In this document: positions 1-9,190 of the stretch, piece after piece | How the letters are laid out: each line of letters starts with the position of its first letter | Position numbering within the stretch: the stretch's first letter is position 1 | Assembly: GCA_963787375.1 (NCBI GenBank) | Contig: CAWBCR010000027.1 | Coordinates: forward strand, 124,001 to 188,000 | DNA length: 64,000 nt | Source: CAWBCR01 sp963787375 | Lineage (GTDB): Bacteria; Chloroflexota; Anaerolineae; Aggregatilineales; UBA3940 | Reading direction: 5' to 3' | Position numbers and translations under genes: made by a program | Notes under the pieces: model-generated | What the model was told of the DNA's origin: nothing | Database searches by the model: none | What the model saw: only the letters and a program-made list of their open reading frames with translations

Positions 1-507
1 ACGCACCCACTCGCGGCGGGCCATCTCCGACCCAGACAGGCGGCCGGCGCAGTGAATCTTGATGCCCAGCGCACCCTGGCGCATGGCCTGCTGGGCGGCG
101 CGTTTCATCGCACGGCTGTGCGAGATGCGGCGCTCAAGCTGCCCGGCCACATTCTCGGCCACCAGCTTCGCGTTCAGGTCGGGCTGCGAGACTTCCTCAA
201 CCTCGATCTTGACGTTCTTGCCGGTCAGCTTCTCCAGGTTCTGGCGTAGCTCTTTCACCGTCGCGCCCTTGCGCCCGATGATGATGCCGGGCCGTGCGGT
301 ATGCAGCGTCACCAGCACCTGATTCGGGAACCGCTCGATCTGGATGCTCGCGATGCCCGCGCTGGCGTGCTTCTCGTTCACTAGATTGCGAATGGCAAAG
401 TCTTCGTGCAGCAGGTCGGCGTAGCGACGCCCTTCGGCGTACCAGCGCGCGTTCCAATCTTTGATGATCCCCAGCCGCATCCCAACCGGATGTACCTTAC
501 GTCCCAT
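1..507 (-). CDS. rpsC: 30S ribosomal protein S3 (partial, 3' end outside window)
   Basis: S3 binds the head of the 30S subunit and lines the mRNA entry channel. The 169 visible codons begin MGRKVHPVG and include the KH-domain loop GRKGATVKELR (about residues 90-100), followed by the start of the C-terminal S3 domain (GRLSGSEMARRE). The ATG at 507 follows a GAGGAG-type ribosome binding site and lies 5 nt after the rplV stop, so the two are translationally coupled in the S10 operon. The gene runs off the left edge. Identity is certain from sequence and gene order. Confidence 0.97.
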   Translation of the reverse strand, partial: MGRKVHPVGMRLGIIKDWNARWYAEGRRYADLLHEDFAIRNLVNEKHASAGIASIQIERFPNQVLVTLHTARPGIIIGRKGATVKELRQNLEKLTGKNVKIEVEEVSQPDLNAKLVAENVAGQLERRISHSRAMKRAAQQAMRQGALGIKIHCAGRLSGSEMARREWVR

Positions 508-512
508 ACCCT

Positions 513-875
513 TTACTCCTCCTCGCCAGCGGCGACGGGAACTTCGCGCTCGCTCAGGACGACTGTCAGATGTGAGGTCCGCTTGACGATCGGCTTGAAG
601 CGCCCACGGGCCCCAAATCGACGCCACTGGCGGCGGGGCCCTTCGTTGGCATAAACCGCTGCGATAACCATCTCACGCGGGTCCAGCTCGAAGTTGTTCT
701 CCGCGTTGGCTATTGCGCTGGTCAGCGTCTTCCTCAGGAAGCCAGCGCCCTTGTGCGGCATCGCGCGCAGAACGTCAAGTGCCGCGTTGGCATCCATCCC
801 GCGCACCTGGTCGCATACCAGCCGCAGCTTCTGTGGCGAGATAGGTAAGTACCTGGTTGTAGCTTGAACGTCCAT
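513..875 (-). CDS. rplV: 50S ribosomal protein L22
   Basis: L22 lines the peptide exit tunnel of the 50S subunit. The 120-residue protein has the family length and typical segments: RYLPISPQKLRLV near the N-terminus, the LRKTLTSAIANAE core and the basic beta-hairpin region RRFGARGRFKPIVKRTSH that reaches the tunnel. It lies between rpsS (1 nt gap) and rpsC (5 nt gap), the canonical S10 order. A short acidic tail (AAGEEE) follows the core. Confidence 0.97.
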   Translation of the reverse strand: MDVQATTRYLPISPQKLRLVCDQVRGMDANAALDVLRAMPHKGAGFLRKTLTSAIANAENNFELDPREMVIAAVYANEGPRRQWRRFGARGRFKPIVKRTSHLTVVLSEREVPVAAGEEE

Positions 876-876
876 G

Positions 877-1152
877 CTATTTCGCCTTCTTTTCGCGTGT
901 AAAGTGTCCGCGGAAAGTGCGCGTCGGGGCGAATTCGCCCAGCTTGTGACCTACCATGTTCTCGGTGATGTAGATCGGCACATGGCGACGGCCGTCGTGG
1001 ACCGCGATAGTGTGGCCAACGAAATCCGGAAAGATCGTCGACGCTCGGCTCCAGGTGCGGATCACCTTGCGATCGCCGCTGGTGTTCATGCGCTCGATCC
1101 GCTTCATCAGCTTGGGCTCGACAAACGGCCCCTTCTTCAGACTGCGTGACAT
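877..1152 (-). CDS. rpsS: 30S ribosomal protein S19
   Basis: S19 sits in the 30S head and contacts S13 and the A-site tRNA region. The 91-residue product starts MSRSLKKGPFVEPKL and contains VHDGRRHVPIYITENMVGHKLGEFAPTR in its second half, split here only by position; all are S19 hallmarks. It is separated by 1 nt from rplV and by 24 nt from rplB, which carries a GGAGG site for this start. Ordinary member of the S10 operon. Confidence 0.97.
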   Translation of the reverse strand: MSRSLKKGPFVEPKLMKRIERMNTSGDRKVIRTWSRASTIFPDFVGHTIAVHDGRRHVPIYITENMVGHKLGEFAPTRTFRGHFTREKKAK

Positions 1153-1176
1153 AATGTCCTCCAGCCACCCACTCGA

Positions 1177-2010
1177 CTAGCGCTTCTTGCTGCGTCGGCG
1201 CACGATGTACTTATCAGTACGTTTATTGTGCCGCGTCTTCTTGCCCAGTGTGGGCTTGCCCCACGGCGACTTGGGGCTGGGCATACCGATTGGTGAGCGC
1301 CCCTCGCCACCGCCGTGCGGGTGGGACGATGGGTCCATGGCGCTGCCGCGCACTTCCGGACGCCAGCCCAGCCAGCGTCTGCGGCCCGCCTTGCCCAGCT
1401 TGACGTTGCCGTGATCGGTGTTGCCTACCTGGCCGATGGTCGCCATGCAGTCCTGGCGCACATAGCGCATCTCGCCGCTGGGCAGTCGCAGGGTGGCGTT
1501 GCCGCCTTCCTTCGCCAGCAACTGGGCTGACGTTCCCGCCGCGCGCGCCATCTGGCCGCCCCTGCCTTCGTACAACTCGATGTTATGGACTACCGTGCCG
1601 ACCGGGATATTGCGCAGCGGCAGCGCGTTGCCGGGCCGGATCTCCGCCTGCGAACCGCTCAACACCGTGTCGCCGACCCGCAGGCCCAGCGGCGCGATGA
1701 TGTAACGCTTCTCGCCATCGGCGTAGACGACCAGAGCGATGCGAGCCGAGCGGTTCGGGTCGTACTCAATACTGCTGACGCGGCCCGGAATGTCGTGCTT
1801 GTCGCGCTTGAAGTCAATGATACGGTAGCGGCGGCGGTGCCCACCCCCGTGATGCCGTACGCTGATCTTGCCGGTGCGGCTGCGCCCTGCGCGCCGGTGC
1901 AGCGCTTCGGTGAGCGATTTCTCCGGCGTCGTGCGGGTGATCTCTTCAAACGTATGGCCACTCATCCCCCGGCGGCCCGGTGACGTTGGCTTGTATTTCT
2001 TAATCGGCAT
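1177..2010 (-). CDS. rplB: 50S ribosomal protein L2
   Basis: L2 is a primary 23S rRNA binding protein required for subunit association and peptidyl transfer. I place the start at the ATG at 2010 (MPIKKYKPTSPGRRG), giving 277 residues, the family length; the frame stays open upstream but that extension is not L2-like. Conserved parts include KISVRHHGGGHRRRYR, IEYDPNRSARIALV, and the C-terminal motif HPHGGGEGRSP that carries the conserved histidine near the peptidyl transferase centre. The tail is highly basic (RRRSKKR). Confidence 0.97.
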   Translation of the reverse strand: MPIKKYKPTSPGRRGMSGHTFEEITRTTPEKSLTEALHRRAGRSRTGKISVRHHGGGHRRRYRIIDFKRDKHDIPGRVSSIEYDPNRSARIALVVYADGEKRYIIAPLGLRVGDTVLSGSQAEIRPGNALPLRNIPVGTVVHNIELYEGRGGQMARAAGTSAQLLAKEGGNATLRLPSGEMRYVRQDCMATIGQVGNTDHGNVKLGKAGRRRWLGWRPEVRGSAMDPSSHPHGGGEGRSPIGMPSPKSPWGKPTLGKKTRHNKRTDKYIVRRRSKKR

Positions 2011-2042
2011 AAGGTTCCTCAGACTTCCGTTTGCTGGCCCGG

Positions 2043-2342
2043 CTAGATGCCGAACAGGTCGATGCTCTGGCCCGCAGCGATGGTCACATACGCCTTCTTC
2101 CATTCGCTCTTGCGAATGTAGACCTTGCGCAGGCGGCGGCCCAGCTTGGCCGGCATGACAGCCGTGCGAACGGCGACCACATCCACGTCAAAGATCGTCT
2201 GCACGGCATCCTTAATCATGGCCTTGTTGGCGCGCGGGTCGACCTCGAACACGTATACATTGTGCTCATCCGTCAGAGCTTCGCTCTTCTCGGTGATGAC
2301 CGGACGCCGGATCACGTCGTACAGGTGCAACTCTCCACTCAT
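2043..2342 (-). CDS. rplW: 50S ribosomal protein L23
   Basis: L23 surrounds the exit of the peptide tunnel and is the docking point for trigger factor and SRP. The 99-residue sequence shows DVIRRPVITEKSEAL at the N-terminus, VDPRANKAMIKDAV in the middle and the RRLRKVYIRKSEWKKAYVT segment near the end. Its ATG lies 1 nt after the rplD stop, indicating translational coupling in the S10 operon. Confidence 0.97.
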   Translation of the reverse strand: MSGELHLYDVIRRPVITEKSEALTDEHNVYVFEVDPRANKAMIKDAVQTIFDVDVVAVRTAVMPAKLGRRLRKVYIRKSEWKKAYVTIAAGQSIDLFGI

Positions 2343-2343
2343 G

Positions 2344-2988
2344 CTACTCGCTCCTGGGCTGCTTACCCAGCCACTTCGTGATCACTTCCAGCGCGCCCAG
2401 TGGCATGATCACCTTGTCGAACTTCAGCAGATCGCGGACATTCAGATAGCTGGCGCGCAGATAGCGAGCGTCCGGCAGATTGCGCAGCGAAAGCTGAACG
2501 TTTTCATCGCGTTCCGGCAGCAGCACCAGCACGCTCGCATCGCCGACGAGACTGTACAGCGTATCGGCCATATCGCGCGTCTTAGGCGCACTCATCGCCA
2601 GGTTGTCGACGAGCACGATCCCCTCGTCGGCGGCTTTGGCAGAAAGCGCCGCCCGCAGCGCCTCGCGGCGCATCTTCTTGGGCATATCCTTGGTGTACTT
2701 GCGCGGATGCGGGCCGTGGGCGACACCACCGCCCACGAAAATCGGCGCATTGCGGCTGCCGTGGCGCGCGCGCCCGGTGCCCTTCTGACGGTACCACTTC
2801 TTGGTCGTCCGGTTCACTTCGCCGCGCGTTTTGGTGGCGTGTGTGCCCAGGCGAGCATTCGCCATCTGGCGCACAAAAGCCTGGTGCATCAGCCCGACGT
2901 TAATCGGTGCCTCGAAAATATCCTCGGGAAGCACTTGCTCGCCAACACGCTTCCCGTTCATGTTCACTACAGGGACCTTGATCGCCAT
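2344..2988 (-). CDS. rplD: 50S ribosomal protein L4
   Basis: L4 binds 23S rRNA and projects a loop into the exit tunnel constriction; in E. coli it also represses its own operon. The 214 residues contain the tunnel-loop signature KTRGEVNRTTKKWYRQKGTG and RARHGSRNAPIFVGGGVAHGP, typical of bacterial L4. It starts 10 nt after the rplC stop and ends 1 nt before rplW. Whether autogenous control operates here cannot be read from the sequence. Confidence 0.97.
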   Translation of the reverse strand: MAIKVPVVNMNGKRVGEQVLPEDIFEAPINVGLMHQAFVRQMANARLGTHATKTRGEVNRTTKKWYRQKGTGRARHGSRNAPIFVGGGVAHGPHPRKYTKDMPKKMRREALRAALSAKAADEGIVLVDNLAMSAPKTRDMADTLYSLVGDASVLVLLPERDENVQLSLRNLPDARYLRASYLNVRDLLKFDKVIMPLGALEVITKWLGKQPRSE

Positions 2989-2998
2989 GTGATTCCCT

Positions 2999-3718
2999 CT
3001 ACTGCCTCTGCTTGACCGTGGGGCTGACCAGAACCAGGCCGCCTTTCGCGCCGGGTACGCTGCCCTTCACCGCCAGCAGATTGCGTTCCGGGTCGACCAC
3101 GACTACTTCGAGGTTCTGCGAAGTGACGCGATCTCCGCCCATGCGGCCTGACATGCGCAAGCCCTTCTTCACACGCCCTGGCGTGCTCGTCGAGCCAATC
3201 GAGCCCGGGGCGCGAGTGCGGTCAGACTGGCCGTGCGTGGTCGGGCCACCGTGAAAGTGATGACGCTTGACGGTTCCGGCGAAGCCCTTGCCCTTGCTGG
3301 TGCCGACCACGTCGACGCGGTCACCTTCGGCGAAGATCTCAACCGTCACCTGCTGGCCCTCTTCGAGCCCGTCCGGGTCCTGCACACGGAACTCGCGCAG
3401 GTAGCGGACTGCCGGAACGACGTTGGCCAGCTTCTTGCGGGTCGCGTGCTTCTCTGATGCTTCGAGCAGACCCAGATGGCCGCGCTCTGGTTTGCTCAAC
3501 CGCCGCTCGATCTTATGTGCGCGGGTTTCTTCATCTTCCACACCCGCGGCAACTTCCTCATAGCCAAGCTGCACAGCAGTGTAACCGTCGGCGGCGTCGG
3601 TCTTGATCTGGGTCACCCAGCACGGGCCGGCCTGGATCACCGTCACCGGGACCGCCGAGCCATCGTCTTCAAAAACCTGCGTCATGCCAATTTTCTTGCC
3701 GATAATGCCTTTTATCAT
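2999..3718 (-). CDS. rplC: 50S ribosomal protein L3
   Basis: L3 is an early-assembly protein near the peptidyl transferase centre. The 239-residue protein begins MIKGIIGKKIGMTQVF and carries FAGTVKRHHFHGGPTTHGQS plus SIGSTSTPGRVKKGLRMSGRMG, the usual L3 signatures. It is about 30 residues longer than E. coli L3; the extra length lies around residues 55-100 (EEVAAGVEDEETRAHKIERR onward), a region variable in the family. An unusually wide gap of 122 nt separates it from rpsJ. Confidence 0.97.
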   Translation of the reverse strand: MIKGIIGKKIGMTQVFEDDGSAVPVTVIQAGPCWVTQIKTDAADGYTAVQLGYEEVAAGVEDEETRAHKIERRLSKPERGHLGLLEASEKHATRKKLANVVPAVRYLREFRVQDPDGLEEGQQVTVEIFAEGDRVDVVGTSKGKGFAGTVKRHHFHGGPTTHGQSDRTRAPGSIGSTSTPGRVKKGLRMSGRMGGDRVTSQNLEVVVVDPERNLLAVKGSVPGAKGGLVLVSPTVKQRQ

Positions 3719-3840
3719 GATGGCACTGCCTCCAGGAGGACTGCTCGCCAGAGCTACGGGGCAGTGTGCCCCCCTCTCGCATCATCCTCCGCCACTGTCG
3801 ATGACTGCCGCCGGGTCGTCCCGCACGGCTGCGATTTGCT

Positions 3841-4149
3841 CTAGATCTTGATCTCGATGTCCACGCCGGCGGGCAGATTCAAACGCGTCAGCGTGTCGAT
3901 CGTCTTCGCGTCAGGATCAAGCACATCGATCAAGCGCTTGTGGGTCCGCATCTCAAAGTGCTCCTGCGAGTCCTTGTCGATAAACGGCGACCGCTTCACG
4001 GTCCAGCGCTCGATCTTGGTCGGCAGCGGCACCGGGCCAACAACGCGCGCGCCGGTCCTTTCCGCCGCCTCCACAATTCGCCGTGCCGATTCGTCCAGGA
4101 TGCGGTGGTCGTATGCCTTAAGTCGGATGCGTATCTTCTGCTTTGCCAT
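3841..4149 (-). CDS. rpsJ: 30S ribosomal protein S10
   Basis: S10 is a 30S head protein and, as NusE, also a transcription antitermination factor. The 102 residues (MAKQKIRIRLKAYDHRILDE..., with GPVPLPTKIERWTVKRSPF and the EMRTHKRLIDV segment) match the family throughout. It is the first gene of the S10 part of this block and lies 71 nt downstream of tuf with a strong hairpin between the two. A separate promoter for the S10 genes is possible but I do not see a convincing one. Confidence 0.97.
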   Translation of the reverse strand: MAKQKIRIRLKAYDHRILDESARRIVEAAERTGARVVGPVPLPTKIERWTVKRSPFIDKDSQEHFEMRTHKRLIDVLDPDAKTIDTLTRLNLPAGVDIEIKI

Positions 4150-4169
4150 TCAGTGACCCTCTGCTGACC

Positions 4170-4202
4170 GGGGCCTGGCGGCCTGGTTGACCGCCAGGCC
4201 CC
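4170..4202 (-). terminator. GC-rich hairpin between tuf and rpsJ
   Basis: The stem GGGGCCTGGCGG pairs exactly with CCGCCAGGCCCC around a 9-nt loop. It lies directly downstream of tuf on the minus strand. No T-run follows, so it may be a partial terminator, a pause or an RNA-stabilising structure within the str-S10 transcript rather than a full stop. Confidence 0.5.
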
Positions 4203-4220
4203 AGCAGCCCGTGTCGTTGG

Positions 4221-5420
<1,200 letters not shown>

Positions 5421-5452
5421 AGCTCCTCCAAATTCGTGCGGTGTCGTGCTGC

Positions 5453-7532
5453 CTAGACTGCCTCGCCCTTCATGATCTTCTCGGCGAGAGCTTTAGGTAG
5501 CTGCGCGTAGTGCGCGAATTCCATCGTAAAGTTAGCCCGCCCCTGCGACATACTGCGCAGGTCGGTTGCATAGCCAAACATCTCTGACAGCGGCACCACA
5601 GCTTCGATGGCCTGTGCACCGCCGGGGCGCTGCTCCATCGACTCAATCTGGCCACGCCGCGCCGATATGTTGCCCTGAATCGCGCCGAGGTATTCGTCCG
5701 GCGTGGCGACTTCGACTTTCATGATCGGTTCCAACAGGACCGGCCCGCCGCGCTGGACTGCTTCCTTCAACGCCATGCTGCCGGCCACCTTGAAGGCCAT
5801 CTCCGACGAGTTCGACCTCGTGGAATGCACCGTCGACCAGGCTGACGTGGACGTCGACCACCGGATACCCGGCGATGACGCCGCCTGACATAGCCTCGCG
5901 GATGCCTTCCTCAGCCGGGCGGATGAACTCACGCGGGATGGTGCCGCCTTTCGTCTCGTCAGCGAACACGAACCCCAAACCCGGCTCGCCCGGTTCGACG
6001 ACGATCTTGACGCGCGCGTACTGGCCGTGGCCGCCCGTTTGTCGCTTGAAGGTCGTGTCGGACTTAGCCTTGCGCGTGATCGTCTCGCGATAGGAGACGC
6101 GCGGCTTGCCGACGTTGCAGCCAATCTTGAACTCGCGTTTCATGCGGTCGATGATGATCTCAAGGTGCAGTTCGCCCATCCCGGAGATGATCGTCTGCCC
6201 GGTCTGGTCGTCGACGTGCACGCGGAACGTCGGGTCTTCTTCGGCCAGCTTTTGCAGCGCATCCGCCATCTTGTCCTGATCGGCCTGCGTCTTGGGCTCG
6301 ACCGCCACCTGGATCACCGGCTCAGGGAATGTGATGTTCTCCAGCAGAATCGGATGGTTGGGATCGCACAGCGTGTCGCCGGTGAAGGTGTTCTTCAGGC
6401 CGAGGATCGCGGCGATATCGCCCGCATGCACTTCGTCGATGTCCTCGCGGCGGTCGGCGAACATGCGCAGGACACGGCCAATCCGCTCTTTCTGGTCCTT
6501 GGTCGCGTTGAGCACGTAGCTGCTCGCCTTGAGCACGCCAGAGTACACTCTGAAGTACGCCAGCCGCCCCACGTATGGATCGGTGACGATCTTGAACACC
6601 AGCGCGCTGAGCGGCTCGTCCTCGGTGGCGTGGCGCGTTTCTTCCTGGTCCCGCTTGGGGTTCACGCCCACGATGGCCGGAACGTCCAGCGGTGAGGGCA
6701 GATAGTCCACGATAGCGTCCAGCAGCGGCTGGATACCCTTGTTCTTCAGCGCCGATCCGCACAGCACCGGCTGGGCCTTGCCGGCCAGCGTCGCGCGGCG
6801 CAGCGCCGCCTTGATCTCCGGGACGCTGATCTCTTCCTCGGCCAGGTACTTCTCGACGAGGATGTCATCCGTCTCGACGATGCGCTCCATGATCGTCGCG
6901 CGGGCCTCATTGGCCCATTCAAGCTGATCGGCGGGGATATCCGCATAGACCGGCGTCGCGCCGAGTTCGTCGGCCCAGGTGATGGCCTTCATCTCAAGCA
7001 GGTCGATGACCCCCTTGAATTCAGCCTCCTGGCCCCACGGAATCTGCACCGCGATCGGGTTCGCGCCCAGGCGGCGGCGGATCATGCCGACCACCCGCAC
7101 GAAGTCCGCGCCGGTGCGGTCCATTTTGTTGACGAGGCAGATACGTGGCACACGGTAGCGGTCGGCCTGACGCCACACCGTCTCAGACTGTGGCTCAACG
7201 CCCGCCACGCCGTCGAACACGACCACACCGCCGTCAAGCACGCGCAGGCTGCGCTGCACTTCTGCAGTGAAGTCGATGTGGCCGGGCGTATCGATCAGGT
7301 TGATCTGATGATCCTTCCAGATCGACGTAATTGCCGCGGCGGTGATGGTGATACCACGCTCGCGTTCCTGCTCCATCCAGTCGGTCGTCGCGGTGCCTTC
7401 GTGCACCTCTCCGATCCGGTGGATCATGCCGGTATAATACAGGATGCGCTCAGTCGTCGTCGTTTTGCCGGCGTCGATGTGGGCGATCACCCCGATATTC
7501 CGAACGTGGTCAAGCTGCCTACCAGTGCTCAT
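5453..7532 (-). CDS. fusA: Translation elongation factor G (reading frame shifted once near 5811)
   Basis: EF-G catalyses GTP-dependent translocation. Motifs: AHIDAGKTTTTER (G1), ERGITI (G2), DTPGHIDF (G3) and NKMDR (G4), followed by domains II-IV. The frame that begins at ATG 7532 is good EF-G up to VDGAFHEV and then becomes unrelated. The next frame resumes as SSEMAFKVAGSMALKEA and continues to the normal C-terminus at 5453. Removing one base of the TT at 5811-5812 restores a 692-residue EF-G of normal length. No other fusA copy is in the window, so an indel error is the likely cause. Neighbours are rpsG and tuf. Confidence 0.95.
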
Positions 7533-7580
7533 TTTACCTTTTACAATCCCTCAGTGATGCAGATGTGGCCCCGCGCCGCG

Positions 7581-8051
7581 CTAGAAGCGATAATGTGCAA
7601 ACGTGCGGTTAGCCTCTGCCATGCGGTGCGTGTCTTCCTTCTTCTTGACCGCCGCGCCCTGCCCCTGGGCTGCATCCATCAATTCATTCGCGAGCTTTTC
7701 GGCCATCGTGTGGCCGCTGCGCGCTTCCGCCGCCGCCAGAATCCAGCGCATGGCCAGCGTCATCCGGCGATACGGTTCGACTTCAACCGGCACCTGGTAG
7801 GTGGACCCACCCACGCGGCGCGCTTTCACTTCGATGACAGGCGTCACATTGCGAATGGCCTGGTCAAACACCTCGACCGGCTCGCGCTTCATGCGTTCCT
7901 CGACCAGCGACATGGCGTCATACATGACCGACCGCGCAGTGCTCTTCTTGCCATCGCGCATCAGCCGGTTGATGAACATCGACACCTGAGCGCTCTGGTA
8001 CTTCGGATCCGGCTCTACTTTCCGCTTCTGCGGGCGATACCGTCTTGGCAT
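7581..8051 (-). CDS. rpsG: 30S ribosomal protein S7
   Basis: S7 nucleates assembly of the 30S head and contacts the E-site tRNA. The 156-residue product starts MPRRYRPQKRKVEPDPKY and contains GGSTYQVPVEV and the helix region RWILAAAEARSGHTMAEKLA, ending with the conserved RMAEANRTFAHYRF tail. It lies 33 nt after rpsL and 48 nt before fusA, has a GGAGAG site before the ATG at 8051, and is of family length. Confidence 0.97.
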   Translation of the reverse strand: MPRRYRPQKRKVEPDPKYQSAQVSMFINRLMRDGKKSTARSVMYDAMSLVEERMKREPVEVFDQAIRNVTPVIEVKARRVGGSTYQVPVEVEPYRRMTLAMRWILAAAEARSGHTMAEKLANELMDAAQGQGAAVKKKEDTHRMAEANRTFAHYRF

Positions 8052-8084
8052 GGCTCACTCTCCTGCTTGTTCGTTACACGCCGC

Positions 8085-8501
8085 TTATTTGGGTCGCTTG
8101 GTCCCATACTTGCTGCGCCCCTGCTGGCGATCTTCGACCCCGGTAGCGTCCAGGGTGCCGCGCACAATGTGGTAACGCACGCCCGGCAGGTCCTTCACAC
8201 GACCGCCGCGCACCAGCACCACCGAGTGCTCCTGGAGCGAGTGGCCCTCGCCCGGAATGTACGCCGTCACCTCGATGCCGTTGGTCAGGCGCACCCTGGC
8301 AATCTTACGCAGTGCCGAGTTCGGCTTCTTGGGCGTCATCGTGCGCACCTGGGTGCACACGCCGCGCTTCTGCGGCGCGCCCTTCGGCTGCTTGACCCGC
8401 CGCTGGGTGAAGCTGTTGAGGGTGTATTGTAGCGCCGGTGCCTTGCTCTTCTGCTTCTTGTTTGCCCGGCCCTTTCGGACTAACTGATTTATGGTTGGCA
8501 C
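8085..8501 (-). CDS. rpsL: 30S ribosomal protein S12
   Basis: S12 is the decoding-centre protein and the site of streptomycin resistance mutations. The 138 residues begin MPTINQLVRKGR and contain TPKKPNSALRK, with the lysine equivalent to E. coli K42, and GHSLQEHSVVLVRGGRVKDLPGVRYH, with the lysine equivalent to K87 (quoted in two parts in the family). Both are wild type (streptomycin sensitive) as read. It is the first gene of the str operon, with a leader of about 230 nt from the promoter at 8734-8762. Confidence 0.97.
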   Translation of the reverse strand: MPTINQLVRKGRANKKQKSKAPALQYTLNSFTQRRVKQPKGAPQKRGVCTQVRTMTPKKPNSALRKIARVRLTNGIEVTAYIPGEGHSLQEHSVVLVRGGRVKDLPGVRYHIVRGTLDATGVEDRQQGRSKYGTKRPK

Positions 8502-8561
8502 AATCAGCCTCCAAGGCTCAAACGGTCTCGACCGTCCCCGCTCTCGTTATTCTGGCAGGCG

Positions 8562-8642
8562 AAACGGGCGCAGTGAATGACGCCGCACGCCCGTTTTCTT
8601 TTCCAATCAAGAAGGCCATCGCAGGGATCAGATGACCTTCTT
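8562..8642 (-). promoter_or_regulatory. Two hairpins in the untranslated leader of the str operon
   Basis: Between the str promoter and rpsL the leader holds two inverted repeats. One pairs AAACGGGCG (8562-8570) with CGCCCGTTT (8588-8596), and the other pairs AAGAAGGCCATC (8609-8620) with GATGACCTTCTT (8631-8642) with one mismatch. The first is followed by a T-rich run only when read on the plus strand, so on the operon transcript it is not a simple terminator. They could be sites for control of ribosomal protein synthesis or for processing; this is inference. Confidence 0.4.
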
Positions 8643-8733
8643 GCGATTACCTATCCGGTTCAGCGACATTGGCTCGCAGCCACACGAGCTTGCCGCCGAG
8701 CTATAGCCAGCCACGTAAGCTGGGCAAGGTGAT

Positions 8734-8762
8734 ATTCTATCGCGCCTTCGGAGTCATGTCAA
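8734..8762 (-). promoter_or_regulatory. Sigma-70 type promoter of the str-S10 operons
   Basis: On the minus strand the sequence reads TTGACA (8757-8762), a 17-nt spacer and TAGAAT (8734-8739). This matches the -35 and -10 consensus closely and sits about 230 nt upstream of rpsL. It is back-to-back with a plus-strand promoter at 8800-8828. Confidence 0.8.
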
Positions 8763-8799
8763 GGACTTTTTATGTGCGGCGTCAGCATTTACAGGGTAG

Positions 8800-8828
8800 T
8801 TGAACGGCAGCCTCGATCTGATTATGAT
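8800..8828 (+). promoter_or_regulatory. Promoter of the small acidic gene at 8864
   Basis: TTGAAC (8800-8805) and TATGAT (8823-8828) are separated by 17 nt and lie 36 nt upstream of the start codon at 8864. This divergent pair with the str promoter leaves only about 40 nt between the two -35 elements. Confidence 0.65.
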
Positions 8829-8863
8829 CTACGGAAGTCCTGTGAGAAACGGAGACTTCGCCC

Positions 8864-9142
8864 ATGATCGACTGGCCCGACAGGGTACGTGAGCTCAAAC
8901 GGATGGCCGACGAGCTTGACATGTGGTCGCGCAAGACCGAGGGCCGCGGGCGGCTGGTCCTGGGCCGCCTGTCCGACGAGCTCAAGCAGTTCGCCGACGA
9001 CATCGAGCGCGCGCTGTACGACGAACAGCGCGCAGACCAGCCTCCCGACGTGCTGCCGGAATGGCTGGCCGAACCAGTCCTTGGCGACGAGCTGACCTAT
9101 GACGACGGCGACGAGGCACCGTGGAGCCCTGACGAAGGCTGA
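8864..9142 (+). CDS. Small acidic helical protein of unknown function
   Basis: A 92-residue protein (MIDWPDRVRELKRMADELDMW...) that I do not recognise. Residues 1-55 look strongly helical with regularly spaced charged residues (RVRELKRM, DELKQFADDIERAL), while the C-terminal third is acidic and Pro-rich (DELTYDDGDEAPWSPDEG). There is no signal peptide or membrane segment, so it is probably cytoplasmic. It has a good GGAGA site, its own promoter and a strong terminator, which support a real gene. It is transcribed divergently from the str operon and convergently with the cytochrome gene. Confidence 0.75.
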   Translation: MIDWPDRVRELKRMADELDMWSRKTEGRGRLVLGRLSDELKQFADDIERALYDEQRADQPPDVLPEWLAEPVLGDELTYDDGDEAPWSPDEG

Positions 9143-9179
9143 ACCAACCGCAGGGGGCATTGGCCCTCTGCGGTTGGTT
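9142..9179. terminator. Bidirectional terminator hairpin
   Basis: The 12-bp stem AACCAACCGCAG / CTGCGGTTGGTT lies between two convergent genes (8864-9142 plus, 9191-10975 minus) and could end transcription from both sides. The inner GGGG/CCCT bases extend the pairing. Confidence 0.75.
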
Positions 9180-9190
9180 GTGGATTGGCC

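Noticed and set aside
5453..7532. Programmed frameshifting in fusA
   Set aside because: No slippery site with a following structure was seen, and the same type of shift affects many unrelated genes, which points to sequence error.
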